A stretch of 64,000 bases of DNA from Helicobacter sp. MIT 05-5294 (GCF_000765675.1 NZ_JRPA02000006.1:1-64000); one strand, 5' to 3'; positions 36,494 through 48,075 are shown, numbered from the stretch's first letter. Made by a program: numbers and translations. The notes: generated from the letters alone by a model not told the origin.

Positions 36494-37684
36494 ATGGAAG
36501 AGCTAACGCAAGAACAAAAAAATTTATTTGATAAATTCATTAAAACTTTCAAAGATAAGCAAAGCGTAATTAATTTACAAACACTCTTTAGTCTAATTGA
36601 AGAGAATAAAATTCAAGATGTTGTAAATAAAATAAATGAAATTAATCAAGCTTATAATGGTAATAAAGAAAAAGAATTGATGTCTATTAAAGAAATAAGA
36701 GAGGATATGGAATTATCTCAAAAAGATATAGATGAGGTTTATTGGCAGATTTTTAAACAAAATGAAAAAGGAGAAAATGAAAGTCAAGCGTTGATTGATA
36801 TTCAAAAAGCACATAAACAAGCAAAGACAATGCAGGAAAGTTACCAAAGATTTTATGATACAAACGATTCGCAAGGGAATACTACGCAAGGCATTATCAC
36901 TAAATTGCAAGAAGCTTGCCAACAAATTGAACAAAATAAAGACAAGATAGCCCAATTACAAAATTTTTATACAGAAGTCTTTGAAGGAATTACTGAAAAT
37001 GGAAAAGTCGCTAAACAACCCTTAAATGAGATACTGAATAGTCATATTTCTCAATTAAAGACATTATTTTTAGAGAAAAAGGAAGAGTTGGAGCAACTTA
37101 AAGAAGAAAAAGATAAAGAATTGACTAATTTATATGAAAGCAAAGAAGAGGAAATCAATCAACTTTTGCCTAGTGCTACTTCAGCTGGATTAGCAGTGGC
37201 ATATAAAAATGAAAAAGAAGAAATCAAAAAAAGCATTTCTTGGTGGAATAAGATATTTGTTGGTTCTATCGTAGCTTTTATTGGAGTTTTTGCATTATAT
37301 TTTTATCTTGCATTTCAAGAGAATTTCACTTACATAAGTTTTTTAAAGTCTCTTCCATTTTGGGTTTTTAGTGGATTTTTTACTTTTTATTCCACAAAAC
37401 AAATTGCGGAATATAAAAGAATGGCAAGTGAATATGCTTATAAAGAAAGACTAAATGAAACATATACAGGCTACAAAACACAAATTGAGAGTATGGAAGA
37501 TGAAGTATTAAAGAAAAAGCTTGCAGAAATTATACTTGATTCTGCAATGCTCAATCCTAGTGATAAAATATATTCTAAAGGCGAAATACCAAGTGTATCT
37601 CTTATTGAAAAAATAATTGATACATTGCCAGTGGATAAGCTTACCAAGATTCAAGAAATAATTAATAATAGGCTAAAAAAATAA
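36494..37684 (+). CDS. Coiled-coil membrane protein coupled to the type IIG enzyme
   Basis: 396 residues, family not recognised. Residues 1-245 are highly charged helix with long coiled-coil stretches (EKKEELEQLKEEKDKELTNL), then two hydrophobic segments at about 253-273 and 283-300 separated by a short loop, then a charged C-terminal helical domain. It could anchor as a hairpin in the inner membrane with both ends in the cytoplasm. The start is two bases after the R-M stop, so it is almost certainly co-translated. It is A+T-rich like the R-M gene. It might be a defence accessory, such as a membrane effector or sensor; this is inference from position only. Confidence 0.72.
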   Translation: MEELTQEQKNLFDKFIKTFKDKQSVINLQTLFSLIEENKIQDVVNKINEINQAYNGNKEKELMSIKEIREDMELSQKDIDEVYWQIFKQNEKGENESQALIDIQKAHKQAKTMQESYQRFYDTNDSQGNTTQGIITKLQEACQQIEQNKDKIAQLQNFYTEVFEGITENGKVAKQPLNEILNSHISQLKTLFLEKKEELEQLKEEKDKELTNLYESKEEEINQLLPSATSAGLAVAYKNEKEEIKKSISWWNKIFVGSIVAFIGVFALYFYLAFQENFTYISFLKSLPFWVFSGFFTFYSTKQIAEYKRMASEYAYKERLNETYTGYKTQIESMEDEVLKKKLAEIILDSAMLNPSDKIYSKGEIPSVSLIEKIIDTLPVDKLTKIQEIINNRLKK

Positions 37685-37755
37685 TAAAAGAGATTTCATA
37701 AAATCCCAAAGAATGAACCTTATTTAGGTTTTGGGTTTTAAGTTTTGGAGGGTTG

Positions 37756-38139
37756 ATGAAACAAGTTTTTATGAGCAAAAATGCACAGAATCTTTGCGCG
37801 TTTGCAAAAGAAAAATATGGTGATGGGTTAGAATTTTTGTGGCAAAAGTTTCCAAAAAATGCGGTTTTGCGCAAGAAAAAAACCAAAAAATGGTATGCGG
37901 CTTTTTGTGTGGTGAGCAAAGCGCAGCTTGGTTTGGGAGACTTTAAAGAAGAATGCGTTGAGATTGTGAATCTTAAGCTTGACCCGCAAGATGTTTTGGC
38001 TTTTATCGATAACCAAAAGTGTTTTAAGGCTTATCATATGAACGAAAAACATTGGATTAGTATTTTGCTTAGTGGCAATGACACGCTCGAATTTGAGCAA
38101 ATGTGTAGATTCTTAGAGCAAAGCTATGCGCTTGCGTGA
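37756..38139 (+). CDS. MmcQ/YjbR-family protein
   Basis: 127 residues, CyaY-like fold typical of MmcQ/YjbR: FAKEKYGDGLEFLWQKF, an aromatic strand KWYAAFCVV, LKLDPQD and YHMNEKHWISILL. The family is called DNA-binding on weak grounds; its role is unknown. ATG 37756 is preceded by ggaggg. It lies 70 bases after the coiled-coil gene and just before an acetyltransferase gene. Confidence 0.78.
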   Translation: MKQVFMSKNAQNLCAFAKEKYGDGLEFLWQKFPKNAVLRKKKTKKWYAAFCVVSKAQLGLGDFKEECVEIVNLKLDPQDVLAFIDNQKCFKAYHMNEKHWISILLSGNDTLEFEQMCRFLEQSYALA

Positions 38140-38180
38140 TTTAAATATGGCAAAAACTGCATTAAATGAAAGGAGCAAAG

Positions 38181-38822
38181 TTGCAAAACCAAACTTTACC
38201 TAATCCCAATAATCCTTTTCCGATAGTTGGGAACAAAAATCTTATCTATGCCAAACCAATGATTAAAAACCCAAATATCATCGTGGGCGATTTTACTTAT
38301 ATTGCCGATAGCGATTTTGAAAGTCATGTGAGTCATCATTATGATTTTGTGGGCGATAAACTCATTATTGGTAAATTTTGCCAAATCGCAGCGGGGGTGG
38401 AGTTTATTATGAATGGTGCAAATCATCAAATGAATGCGGTTTCGACTTTTCCATTTTATATTTTAGGCTGGGAGGCACAAGCACCCAAGCCCGCAGATTT
38501 GCCGCTAAGAGGCGATACGATAATCGGTAACGATGTGTGGATTGGGCAAAATGCGGTGATACTGCCGGGTGTGCAAATCGGCGATGGTGCGATAATTGGC
38601 GCAAATAGTGTCGTGGGGAGCGATGTCGCGCCTTATGCTGTCGTGGTGGGGAATCCTGCAAGGCTCATTAAAAAGCGATTTGACGAGGAGCTTATCGCAA
38701 TGCTACTAAAGCTTAAATGGTGGGATAAAAGTATCGCCGAAATTAACGCGCTGATTCCGATTCTCACTAATGGGAATCTTGGATTTGTAAAAAGGGAGAT
38801 AGAAAGATTGCTTAAAGATTAA
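38181..38822 (+). CDS. Vat/CatB-type xenobiotic O-acetyltransferase
   Basis: About 213 residues. Hexapeptide repeats form a left-handed beta-helix ([56 protein letters not shown]), followed by [19 protein letters not shown] holds the His that serves as base in streptogramin (Vat) and CatB-type chloramphenicol acetyltransferases. Trimeric acetyl-CoA enzyme. The ribosome site aaaggag lies inside the longer ATG-started frame (38166), so TTG 38181 is the probable start. Whether it gives antibiotic resistance is not known. Confidence 0.83.
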   Translation: MQNQTLPNPNNPFPIVGNKNLIYAKPMIKNPNIIVGDFTYIADSDFESHVSHHYDFVGDKLIIGKFCQIAAGVEFIMNGANHQMNAVSTFPFYILGWEAQAPKPADLPLRGDTIIGNDVWIGQNAVILPGVQIGDGAIIGANSVVGSDVAPYAVVVGNPARLIKKRFDEELIAMLLKLKWWDKSIAEINALIPILTNGNLGFVKREIERLLKD

Positions 38823-38833
38823 ATCTATTCTTC

Positions 38834-40369
38834 TTACTCTAAAGATTCTCGCTCTATTTGGCTTTTGTGAATGTAGCCAATAACTGCTTTTTTAGCATCA
38901 TCGACATTGGGAGGAAAATACAGCACTTTAAGCCATTGTGAGTGCGATTCGCCAAGATTCCATAATAGATAACCATCCCCTAGCTCTATGCGTCTTAGAA
39001 TCTTGCCATTAGGGCTTTCTCGTAGATTCACATAAGAATCCTTGCTTGTGAGATGTATTCGCATATCATATTCTATGGGATCTGCATATTTTTCCCTACC
39101 ATATAACTTTTCTTTTGTAGGCTTTATAATCTTCATATTTTTTACTTGCATAGAATGCCCAAAACTACAAGCCGAGAAATCCGCACGAAAATAATCCCCC
39201 GCTTCTATCTCTGCCCTCAATGCAATCTCTCCCGCAAGATTATCTTTAAACCATTGCGGGATATAGGGTTCTAAAGCCTTATAATGTTTCATATTTGGTT
39301 GTAAATCAAGATTAAATCCATGCTGCAAAAAACTAGGCAATTCTTTAGAATCTGGTTCAAACTCAATCCATTCTACATCAATAGTATCACATGCTCCTAC
39401 ACTATAATCCCTAATAACCTTTAGTGTCCCTGTAAGTTTCAGAGGCATTTTAAGTTTATAATCACACACACTCTCCGCTTCACTATCAAGGCATTCATAA
39501 ATGGGCAAACTTTGCCCTGTTAGCTCATCGATTTCTTTTTCTTCGCTAAGATAAAGAGGCTCAAAATACTTTTGGGCAAATGCCATTTCTTTTTGGCAGA
39601 TTGGCTCTGCTTGGGCTAAAAGAACATTTCTTTCTTCCAAAGGAATATCACTATAGGCAGCAGATTTCAAATCACTTGCACAATTTTGAGTAAGAAACTC
39701 ATACCAAGACTTCCTTTCTTCTTCCCAATCGTATTTCTCGGGTTGCTGTCTATAATAGCGCGACACTTTATACAGCCACTGATTTTCAGCGGTCTCACAA
39801 TCCCGAAACCCACAATGCGTTTTAATAAGACTCTTAAGTTTCTCTACTAAGTCATAATCGCTCTCACTCAAACTCTCCAGAGCGTCCATCTTGCGATTGA
39901 TAAAATCAATAAGAGACTGATTTTTATCGGCAAAATAATCTTTATATGCTTTTGCATAATCATAATATTGTTCCCACTCTATAAAATTCTCATACCGTCG
40001 ATTACTACCAGTATGTAAGCGCTTCATTGTTTTCTCTATAGGTCTGCTATAAACTTGAGCTTTATTAGGATTGCTCTTAAGCTCATCGAGATAAGCTTGG
40101 ATAGCTCGCTTGTCTTTTCGTGTGAGCTTTAATTTTGGTAAATCTTCTTTGCCAAGCCGATGAATTATCTCCTGCATTTGCGTGTTGAGTTTTAGGAGAT
40201 TCTCATCGGTGATTTCTTCCAAAGGGACAATGAGCTTATTTTTAGAATCCGCATTTATTTGAGTTGTTTGCTGTGCTTGTGGGGAATCTGTCTTCGTGTC
40301 TTTTTGCCTTTCAGAGGCATTCAAGCATAATGCGAAACAAATCCCAAAAATCATTAGATGAACTTTCAT
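38834..40369 (-). CDS. Exported SH3-like domain protein of unknown role
   Basis: 511 residues with a signal peptide (MKVHLMIFGICFALCLNA). A charged linker and helical region follow (KELKTQ-like, many Glu/Lys), and the last 80 residues form a bacterial SH3-type fold (SYVNLRESPNGKILRRIELGD in two parts, then WLKVLYFPP and GYIHKSQIE). Such domains often bind peptidoglycan. Six to eight Cys residues in the middle suggest disulfides in the periplasm. ATG 40369 has aaaaggg upstream. Probably envelope-associated; precise function unknown. Confidence 0.72.
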   Translation of the reverse strand: MKVHLMIFGICFALCLNASERQKDTKTDSPQAQQTTQINADSKNKLIVPLEEITDENLLKLNTQMQEIIHRLGKEDLPKLKLTRKDKRAIQAYLDELKSNPNKAQVYSRPIEKTMKRLHTGSNRRYENFIEWEQYYDYAKAYKDYFADKNQSLIDFINRKMDALESLSESDYDLVEKLKSLIKTHCGFRDCETAENQWLYKVSRYYRQQPEKYDWEEERKSWYEFLTQNCASDLKSAAYSDIPLEERNVLLAQAEPICQKEMAFAQKYFEPLYLSEEKEIDELTGQSLPIYECLDSEAESVCDYKLKMPLKLTGTLKVIRDYSVGACDTIDVEWIEFEPDSKELPSFLQHGFNLDLQPNMKHYKALEPYIPQWFKDNLAGEIALRAEIEAGDYFRADFSACSFGHSMQVKNMKIIKPTKEKLYGREKYADPIEYDMRIHLTSKDSYVNLRESPNGKILRRIELGDGYLLWNLGESHSQWLKVLYFPPNVDDAKKAVIGYIHKSQIERESLE

Positions 40370-40647
40370 TTGCACCCTTTTAAAGCTAGGATATAGGCTT
40401 AGAATCCAATCTTAATTATAACACAATCTCCAAAGCATTGATTGAGCATTTATTGGGGATTCATCAAGCATCTAGGCTTTGCCTCCTCGCAAATAAAGCC
40501 AAACTTTATTAAAATGAATCAATATTTTTTATCTTTAATATTTTTTATAAAAATTATTTTTATTATTTTTGTAAGATTTTAGAGAGATTCTATTAAAAAT
40601 GCAGCATGGAGTTTTCTCCAAACCGCACTAAACACAAAAAGCTTAAT

Positions 40648-41862
40648 TTATTTGCGTGTTTTGCCCGAAATGATGAATCGCAACGCGTTGAGTTTGATAA
40701 ATCCTTCCGCGTCGCCTTGATGATACACAGAATCCTCTTCAAAAGTGCTGTATGCTGCATTGAACAATGAGTTTTTGGATTCTCTTCCTAGCACAACCAC
40801 ATTGCCCTTATAAAGCTCCAATTTCACGATTCCTTCAACCTTTTGTTGTGTTTTGTCAATCAAGGCTTGCAAGGCTTCTCGCTCGGGACTAAACCAATAG
40901 CCATTATAAATCAAACTCGCGTATTTTGGCATAATCTCATCTTTCAAATGTGCTTCTTCTCTATCCAAACAAAGTGATTCAATCGCGCGGTGTGCTTTAA
41001 GATAAATCGTTCCGCCAGGCGTTTCATAGCAGCCACGAGACTTCATACCCACATAACGATTTTCTACTAAATCCAAACGACCGATTCCATTGCGAGAGCC
41101 TAATTCGTTCAATTTACTCCAAAAATCCGCCGGGCTTAATTTTTCACTATTGATTGCGATTCCATCACCATTTTTAAACTCAATAGTAATCACTTCTGCT
41201 TTGTCTGGAGCGTCTTTTGGTGAAACACTCCAACGCCACATATCTTCTTCTGGAGCGACATTTGGATTCTCTAAAATCTGCCCTTCATAGCTGATATGAA
41301 GTAAGTTTGCGTCCATAGAATAAGGAGATTTATTTGCTTTTTTCTCAATAGGAATCCCTGCGGATTCTGCATATTCTAGTAATTTCTCACGACTATTCAA
41401 ATCCCACTCTCTCCAAGGAGCAATCACTTTAATATCAGGATTCAGCGCGTATGCTCCAATTTCAAAACGCACTTGGTCATTTCCTTTACCTGTTGCTCCA
41501 TGAGAAATTGCATCTGCGCCAACTTTTTTAGCAATCTCCACCAAACGCTTAGCAATCAAAGGACGCGCAATACTTGTCCCCAATAAATATTCTCCCTCAT
41601 AAATTGTGTTAGCGCGAAACATAGGAAATACAAAATCCCTAATAAACTCTTCACGCAAATCTTCAATAAAAATATTTTCCGGCTTGATTCCTAATTTTTG
41701 CGCCTTTGCCCGAGCGGGTTCTACTTCCTCTCCTTGTCCAATATCTGCGGTAAAAGTTACCACTTCGCAATGATAATTATCCCCGAGCCATTTTAGAATC
41801 ACGCTTGTATCCAATCCTCCGCTATAAGCAAGAACGACTTTCTTGATATTCTTTTTACTCAT
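40648..41862 (-). CDS. argG: Argininosuccinate synthase
   Basis: 404 residues. The N-terminal PP-loop [10 protein letters not shown] binds [30 protein letters not shown] and the citrulline/aspartate-binding [16 protein letters not shown] (KSPYS phrase) follow, as in all ArgG proteins. It joins citrulline and aspartate to argininosuccinate in arginine synthesis. It stands alone on the minus strand, divergent from the S4-domain gene across an 85-base gap. Ribosome site aaggag upstream of ATG 41862. Confidence 0.96.
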   Translation of the reverse strand: MSKKNIKKVVLAYSGGLDTSVILKWLGDNYHCEVVTFTADIGQGEEVEPARAKAQKLGIKPENIFIEDLREEFIRDFVFPMFRANTIYEGEYLLGTSIARPLIAKRLVEIAKKVGADAISHGATGKGNDQVRFEIGAYALNPDIKVIAPWREWDLNSREKLLEYAESAGIPIEKKANKSPYSMDANLLHISYEGQILENPNVAPEEDMWRWSVSPKDAPDKAEVITIEFKNGDGIAINSEKLSPADFWSKLNELGSRNGIGRLDLVENRYVGMKSRGCYETPGGTIYLKAHRAIESLCLDREEAHLKDEIMPKYASLIYNGYWFSPEREALQALIDKTQQKVEGIVKLELYKGNVVVLGRESKNSLFNAAYSTFEEDSVYHQGDAEGFIKLNALRFIISGKTRK

Positions 41863-41947
41863 TTTTACTCCTTAAAAATTTTGTGTTATTATAGCAACAA
41901 TTTAATGTTCTTTTAGCTACAATTTTGCAAATTTTAAGGACAAATCC

Positions 41948-42202
41948 ATGCGTATAGATAAATTTCTCAATGCGGTTAATATCACAAAAAGACGCTCTAT
42001 TGCACAAGATATGTTGGCAAGTGGCGTTGTAAAAATTGGTGGAATCGCAGTCAAGCCAAGCCGTGATGTAAAAGTCGGGGACATTATTGAAATTGGCTAT
42101 TTAGAAAAGCCAAAATTCTACCAAGTGCTTCAAATCCCGGAACAAAAAACCATTAAGAAAAACGAATCTCATTTATATTATAAAGAAATGGATAAGCAAT
42201 GA
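41948..42202 (+). CDS. S4-domain RNA-binding protein (HP1423-like)
   Basis: 84 residues consisting almost entirely of an S4 fold: MRIDKFLNAVNITKRRSIA, then GVVKIGGIAVKPSRDVKVGD. This resembles the Hsp15/RqcP-type small proteins that bind rRNA or tRNA, and the H. pylori protein HP1423. It may act in ribosome quality control. Ribosome site aagga. Its stop overlaps the next start (ATGA), linking it to the nucleoside-phosphorylase-like gene. Confidence 0.85.
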   Translation: MRIDKFLNAVNITKRRSIAQDMLASGVVKIGGIAVKPSRDVKVGDIIEIGYLEKPKFYQVLQIPEQKTIKKNESHLYYKEMDKQ

Positions 42203-42798
42203 TTTATTGCGCAGGAAAAATAGAATCTTTTTCATTTGCCAAAAGTATCGGCGTGGGATTAATAGAATCTGCGATGAATCTAACGCGTTCCATTCTTTAT
42301 GATAGACCCGATGAAATTGTATTTGTTGGCACTTGTGGTGCTTATGCGGATTCTATTCCTTTGCTAGAAATCTTTGAAACGCAGAGTGCTGCCAATATAG
42401 AATTATCTTTTTTGCAAAAGCAATCCTATACGCCATTAAATAATTTTTTAACCAATGTTTCATGTGAAACAATTTCAAAAGATTCTAAAGATTCCGCTAT
42501 GGTTTTGAGCCAAGACTTAAGAATCGTAAATTCTAGCAACTATATTACTACAGATTCCACACTTGCAAAAAGACTTTTAAATCTCGGTATCACTTATGAA
42601 AATATGGAATTTTTTAGTGTTTTGCAAGTTGCAAAGGCATTTGAAATACCTGCTATTGGAATTTTTTGCGTTACCAATCATACACACCAAAACGCACATC
42701 AAGAATTTTTTGCCCATCATAAAATAGCAATGGAAAAGCTAGAATCCTATGTGCATTCCAAACTACAAAATCACAAAACAAGCAAAAACAATGAATGA
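42199..42798 (+). CDS. Nucleoside phosphorylase-like protein
   Basis: 199 residues. [21 protein letters not shown] in two parts matches the strand and loop near the substrate site of purine nucleoside phosphorylases, and [19 protein letters not shown] followed by GIFCVTNHT matches the 'E-M-E' ribose-binding and late strand regions of the fold. It may be a reduced member of the PNP/MTAN family. It overlaps both neighbours, so it is part of the S4-rlmN operon. Activity not certain. Confidence 0.7.
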   Translation: MIYCAGKIESFSFAKSIGVGLIESAMNLTRSILYDRPDEIVFVGTCGAYADSIPLLEIFETQSAANIELSFLQKQSYTPLNNFLTNVSCETISKDSKDSAMVLSQDLRIVNSSNYITTDSTLAKRLLNLGITYENMEFFSVLQVAKAFEIPAIGIFCVTNHTHQNAHQEFFAHHKIAMEKLESYVHSKLQNHKTSKNNE

Positions 42799-43870
42799 AC
42801 TAACAAATCCACCAACACAAACCGCTAAACAAAATATTTTTGATTTCACTTTAGAGGAATTAGGTATTGCTTTAGAATCTGCAGGATTCCAAAAATTTCG
42901 CGCGAAACAAATCTATCATTGGCTTTATGTTTGCTATGAAGAGAAATTTGACGCGATGAATAATTTACCCAAAGACTTAAAAGCCTATTTGAATCAAAAC
43001 TTCACCACCCAAAAAGTTAGAATCACAAAAAAAGAACAAAGCAAAGATGGGAGCGTGAAATATCTCTTTGCAACCGATGATAATCTCACTTACGAATCTG
43101 TATTTTTGAAAATGAAAGAAGATAAATGGACGATTTGTTTGTCTTCACAAATCGGTTGCAAAGTCGGTTGCAGTTTTTGCCTCACCGCAAAAGGAGGATT
43201 TGTCAGGAATCTAAGCGCAGGAGAAATAGTCTATCAAGCCCTTGCAATCAAAAAAGACCAAGAGATTCCTAGCAATAAAGCAATTAATATCGTGTATATG
43301 GGAATGGGAGAGCCATTAGATAATTTAACCAATGTTACACAATGTATCCATATTTTGAGCGAACTTAATGGCTTAAGCATTTCTGTGCGCCGACAAACAA
43401 TCTCTACAAGCGGAATCGCTCCAAAGATTAAAAAGCTCGGGGCGTTGAATTTGGGAGTGCAGCTTGCAATTTCTCTACACGCTGTCAGCGATGATTTGCG
43501 CACAAAACTTATGCCCATCAACAAGGCTTACAATATCCAAAGCATAATTGATGAAGTCGCAGCATTTCCAATAGATAGTCGGAAGCGTGTAATGTTTGAA
43601 TATCTTGTCATTGACGAGCTCAACGACGGCTTAGATAGTGCCAAAAAACTCATTGCACTGCTCAACAAAATCAAAGCAAAAGTCAATCTCATCTATTTTA
43701 ATCCTTATGAAAATAGCCCATACAAGCGTCCAAAACAAGAAAAAGTAGAAGCATTTCGCGAATTTTTACTCAAAAAAGGCTTACTTTGCACAATTAGAGA
43801 ATCCAAAGGTTTAGACATCAGTGCTGCATGCGGACAACTAAGAGAGCGCGAAATCAACCAAAAAGGATAA
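42791..43870 (+). CDS. rlmN: 23S rRNA/tRNA adenine-C2 methyltransferase RlmN
   Basis: 359 residues. A radical-SAM cluster motif CKVGCSFC has Cys123, Cys127 and Cys130, with GMGEPLDN and [16 protein letters not shown] downstream and the SAM-accepting Cys region near the end (DISAACGQL). RlmN methylates A2503 of 23S rRNA and A37 of some tRNAs, affecting accuracy and drug sensitivity. ATG 42791 is inside the end of the preceding gene (8-base overlap); an upstream in-frame start at 42749 lies further inside that gene and is less likely. Confidence 0.94.
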   Translation: MNELTNPPTQTAKQNIFDFTLEELGIALESAGFQKFRAKQIYHWLYVCYEEKFDAMNNLPKDLKAYLNQNFTTQKVRITKKEQSKDGSVKYLFATDDNLTYESVFLKMKEDKWTICLSSQIGCKVGCSFCLTAKGGFVRNLSAGEIVYQALAIKKDQEIPSNKAINIVYMGMGEPLDNLTNVTQCIHILSELNGLSISVRRQTISTSGIAPKIKKLGALNLGVQLAISLHAVSDDLRTKLMPINKAYNIQSIIDEVAAFPIDSRKRVMFEYLVIDELNDGLDSAKKLIALLNKIKAKVNLIYFNPYENSPYKRPKQEKVEAFREFLLKKGLLCTIRESKGLDISAACGQLREREINQKG

Positions 43871-43872
43871 GA

Positions 43873-43965
43873 ATGAGTTTATTAGACATTATTATGATTG
43901 TATTTTTGACGATAGTTTTTATCGTCGGTATGGGTTCGTTTTTGTATTATGCTTACAAAAAATAA
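43873..43965 (+). CDS. 30-residue single-span membrane peptide
   Basis: ATG at 43873 with aaaagga 8 bases upstream, two bases after the rlmN stop. The product is 30 residues: a short head (MSLLDI), a hydrophobic stretch of about 20 residues, and the tail YYAYKK, positive at the inner side. This is the form of a small inner-membrane protein. No family recognised. The ribosome site and the tight link to rlmN favour a real gene. Confidence 0.6.
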   Translation: MSLLDIIMIVFLTIVFIVGMGSFLYYAYKK

Positions 43966-45303
<1,338 letters not shown>

Positions 45304-45319
45304 CAATCTTCAAAATCAT

Positions 45320-45356
45320 AAATTTATGTTTGCTTTTTTCTAGCAAACATAAATTT
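45320..45356. terminator. Intrinsic terminator after ilvC
   Basis: Perfect 15-bp arms, AAATTTATGTTTGCT (45320-45334) and AGCAAACATAAATTT (45342-45356), around a 7-base T-rich loop. Confidence 0.75.
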
Positions 45357-45889
45357 TATTAATCTAAAATCAAGAATCTCATCAAAATTCATCATTACTG
45401 CTAGGATTCCATTCCACATTGTGCGCAAATCTTACCCTGCGTTATTATAAACAAACAAATGCGGCAACCCCACAATCTTACGCGCTAAACATCAAAGAGA
45501 TTCCGCAATGGAATCTTAAAATCAAATTTTACTTTGAGATTCTGCATTGAAAAATTCAGAAGCAAAAAAGAAAGCTGTTTTAATCTACCCTCATTCCTAC
45601 AACATTATGATAATGGAGCAAACACTTTCTTATTGTCTCTTTGCTTTCAAAATGCAGAATCTTAACAATTAACATTATAGATTGACACAACCACTCAATA
45701 AAGACTTTGTGATTGCGAGATGATAGAATCTCACAGGGTGTTTATTTTGGTTTTGGACTGCGCTAGTTGTGGGGTGGCTACCCAAGCATTTATAGAGGAT
45801 TTTAACTTTATGGTTTTTGCGATAAATCTTGTTTGGGATTCCGCTTTTTGATACAAGCGATTAGAATCCCAAAGCCTTAAATAGCTATT
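45357..45889. other. Non-coding stretch with degenerate repeat copy A
   Basis: No gene seen on either strand. It contains the degenerate repeat listed separately (45536-45664). The part from 45700 to 45889 has several G-rich phrases (gtggggtggctaccc) that could fold, but I could not match it to a known RNA such as 6S, SRP RNA or tmRNA. Confidence 0.45.
45536..45664 (+). repeat. Degenerate intergenic repeat, copy A
   Basis: Aligns with 52500-52626 in the same orientation. Shared runs include AGATTCT, AGAAAG, CATTCC, AATGG-GCAAA, CTTATTG and AATGCAGAATCT in that order, roughly three quarters identical by eye. No reading frame survives in either copy. Confidence 0.6.
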
Positions 45890-46630
45890 TTACTGAATAA
45901 CCACAGCTGCAAGGATATTGTAAGGATTGCATTCGCCTTCCACTTCATCTCCACCAAAAGGGCGCATATCTAGTGCGCCAAGCAACAAGCCCATTTTGTT
46001 TTCCAAGTATTCAGCAAGTAAGCTTTCTAAATATTTAGGTGCGGATTCTATCTCCTCATTGCTTGGCTTATGCTTAGAATTATAAACGATTGGAATCTGA
46101 AGCAAAGCAACTTTAAACACTGCACCCTCTGCGTATTTGTTTGCCTTTTTATCCACTCCCGCGTTTTTTAGTCGCTTGATTTGTCCAAACACATTATCTA
46201 TAAGATATTCGCAAGATTTGGTAAATTGCCATTCTTTTGTGCCGATATTAAGCCACAATTTCTTAGATTCCAACCAAGTTTCAAACTTCCGTTCCTTTTC
46301 CATACACCAAAAATCTACGCGCCCATTTTGATGCTCTGTTAGTGAAACTTCTCCCTTGATTCGTTTAGCTTTATGGAGAATAGGAACTTCACTTTGTGCA
46401 TAAGGCGTCAGGGTATGCAGAGCATAAGAAATGCTAGAATAAGCGTTTTGTTCATCAAATGCGATAGGAAATCCACCCAAATCTTGATAAATGTTAAGAT
46501 TTAGTGCAAATGCTTGTTCGCAGAAGCTTTTGAAAAACTGCTTGAAAAGCCTCCCTTGCTCAAAACTATCGGATTTATAATACGAATCCAACCACAAAAT
46601 CTCCGCCTCTTTTGGTAATTCATAAGACAT
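45890..46630 (-). CDS. Uncharacterised cytoplasmic protein
   Basis: 246 residues; no family recognised. The start MSYELPKEAEILWLDSYYKSD is soluble-looking, the middle is rich in Trp and charged residues (GRVDFWCMEKERKFETW), and the end (MRPFGGDEVEGECNPY) looks like a conserved loop. No signal or membrane segment. ATG 46630 follows aaggag; a GTG two codons upstream overlaps that site. It stands alone on the minus strand. Confidence 0.65.
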   Translation of the reverse strand: MSYELPKEAEILWLDSYYKSDSFEQGRLFKQFFKSFCEQAFALNLNIYQDLGGFPIAFDEQNAYSSISYALHTLTPYAQSEVPILHKAKRIKGEVSLTEHQNGRVDFWCMEKERKFETWLESKKLWLNIGTKEWQFTKSCEYLIDNVFGQIKRLKNAGVDKKANKYAEGAVFKVALLQIPIVYNSKHKPSNEEIESAPKYLESLLAEYLENKMGLLLGALDMRPFGGDEVEGECNPYNILAAVVIQ

Positions 46631-46758
46631 CTTCACTCCTTTATCAAATATAAAGTTTATAGATTATACCCCTCCCCCCACTTAAACCTTAATCAAACAT
46701 AGAGCAAAACTCGCAAAAACACATTTTCTGTTACCAAATTTAACCGATTTTAATCCAT

Positions 46759-47223
46759 TTATCTTTTGCTTTTGTTTAAAACAACATCATTAATTAAAGC
46801 CATAATTGGCTTATTTAGAGCTTCAAATTCAGCCAATTCACGCATTGTAATCGGTTCTAATTCTCCCCCATCTCTCCTAACAACTTCTAAATTATCAAAG
46901 TCTAAGACGACATCGCGACCCATTGCATCATAAGCCACACAAATAACAAGTTTATGCGCAAGAGAAAGAGGAAAAGTGGAATCCTTTGCAGTTTTTTCCT
47001 TTATGAGATTCCATTTACCAGAAAGTTCCTTATTGATTTTCATCGCTGCTTTTAATCCAAATTTGCCATAGAGCATAATTGTATCTACATCTATATTTTG
47101 CGTCTTGCTTTGCTTAGCATCAAGTTCTATCTTTTCTCTCTCATTGGGCTTTTTAGAATCAGAACAACCACAACCAAGAGTGAGACAAACAATAAAAATC
47201 AGCGAATATTTTATCCGATTCAT
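46759..47223 (-). CDS. Putative lipoprotein of unknown function
   Basis: 154 residues. The N-terminus (MNRIKYSLIFIVCLTLGCGCS) is a signal sequence ending in Cys, so it is likely lipidated and held in the periplasm. A charged linker (KKPNEREKIELDAKQSK) is followed by a compact domain. No family recognised. It lies 99 bases from a TM2-like membrane protein gene on the same strand. Confidence 0.65.
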   Translation of the reverse strand: MNRIKYSLIFIVCLTLGCGCSDSKKPNEREKIELDAKQSKTQNIDVDTIMLYGKFGLKAAMKINKELSGKWNLIKEKTAKDSTFPLSLAHKLVICVAYDAMGRDVVLDFDNLEVVRRDGGELEPITMRELAEFEALNKPIMALINDVVLNKSKR

Positions 47224-47322
47224 TAGGCTATACTTCCTATGCTTTGGGATTGGATTCTAGAAATTGCAGCAAGCAACTTGCGACTATTGTCTCTTTTGAT
47301 TCCAAAAAACACTAAAATGGGA

Positions 47323-47820
47323 TCAAATAGAATCCAAACAAAACCAAACAATCATAGAAAAAAGCCAAGCCAAAGAAAGATAGGCAAAAGCCTTTGCATA
47401 AAAAATTGTTGCGTTAAGTGCGGATTGCAAATCAAGGTTTATCAGATTCATTACAAGCTCAATTACTCCACTAATGCCTCCAGACCAAAAACTCGCAATA
47501 AAGCCTTTCCCAACTTCTAACGAAAAAGGTAATACCAAAGGAGCAATAAAAGGAAAAAGATAAATCTGTATGGTAAAAAGGAGTTTAAATGTCCCCAACC
47601 ATTTATCTCCCTTATAAAGTCTATCTACACCAAAAATCCAAAACCAACCCAAAATAGCCCCCAAAAGAAAGCCAATCCATTTGTTTTTAAACGCAATCGC
47701 CCTAAGAGATTCCGCTTGCTGGTTTAATATGCTTTCATCAAGGGCTTTAAGGCTATTTAATACGCTTTTAGAAACTTTGCCAGTAAAATACTTTATCAAT
47801 TCCTCTTGTTGCACTTTCAT
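47323..47820 (-). CDS. Small membrane protein, TM2-domain-like
   Basis: 165 residues with about four hydrophobic segments. The phrase AIAFKNKWIGFLLGAILGWFWIFGVDRLYKGD (read in two parts) followed by LGTFKLLF resembles the TM2 fold, in which a helix-turn-helix is closed by G-x-DRFY-x-G. An N-terminal helix of about 40 charged residues precedes it. Role unknown. Ribosome site weak; the ATG at 47820 is the only start in range. Confidence 0.62.
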   Translation of the reverse strand: MKVQQEELIKYFTGKVSKSVLNSLKALDESILNQQAESLRAIAFKNKWIGFLLGAILGWFWIFGVDRLYKGDKWLGTFKLLFTIQIYLFPFIAPLVLPFSLEVGKGFIASFWSGGISGVIELVMNLINLDLQSALNATIFYAKAFAYLSLAWLFSMIVWFCLDSI

Positions 47821-48075
47821 TCCTCAAATAAAGTTTTATTCATTTTCTAATTCTGCAAAGAACATATAGAATCCGCAGGGATTTTTCCATTCCATTGTCC
47901 TACCAAACTCGCAATTGCACCATTTTCCATACATTTATCCTTAAAACTAAAATTAAAAGCAGGGATTCTAGTTTAGAATCAATTAAATAAAAACAAAGCA
48001 ATTATTCCTTTGTTAGAGATTATGATAAATTCCATCAACATTCCTTACAAAATCTATTTTTTAAGGAATATCCAA

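Noticed and set aside
38166-38180. ATG start of the acetyltransferase
   Set aside because: The ribosome site aaaggag lies inside these codons, so TTG 38181 is favoured.
45670-45889. Structured RNA such as 6S RNA or SRP RNA
   Set aside because: G-rich stretches are present but none of the defining motifs of these RNAs could be matched by eye.
46674-46680. C-rich run as a phase-variation tract
   Set aside because: Only about six C in an intergenic stretch, too short and not in a gene.
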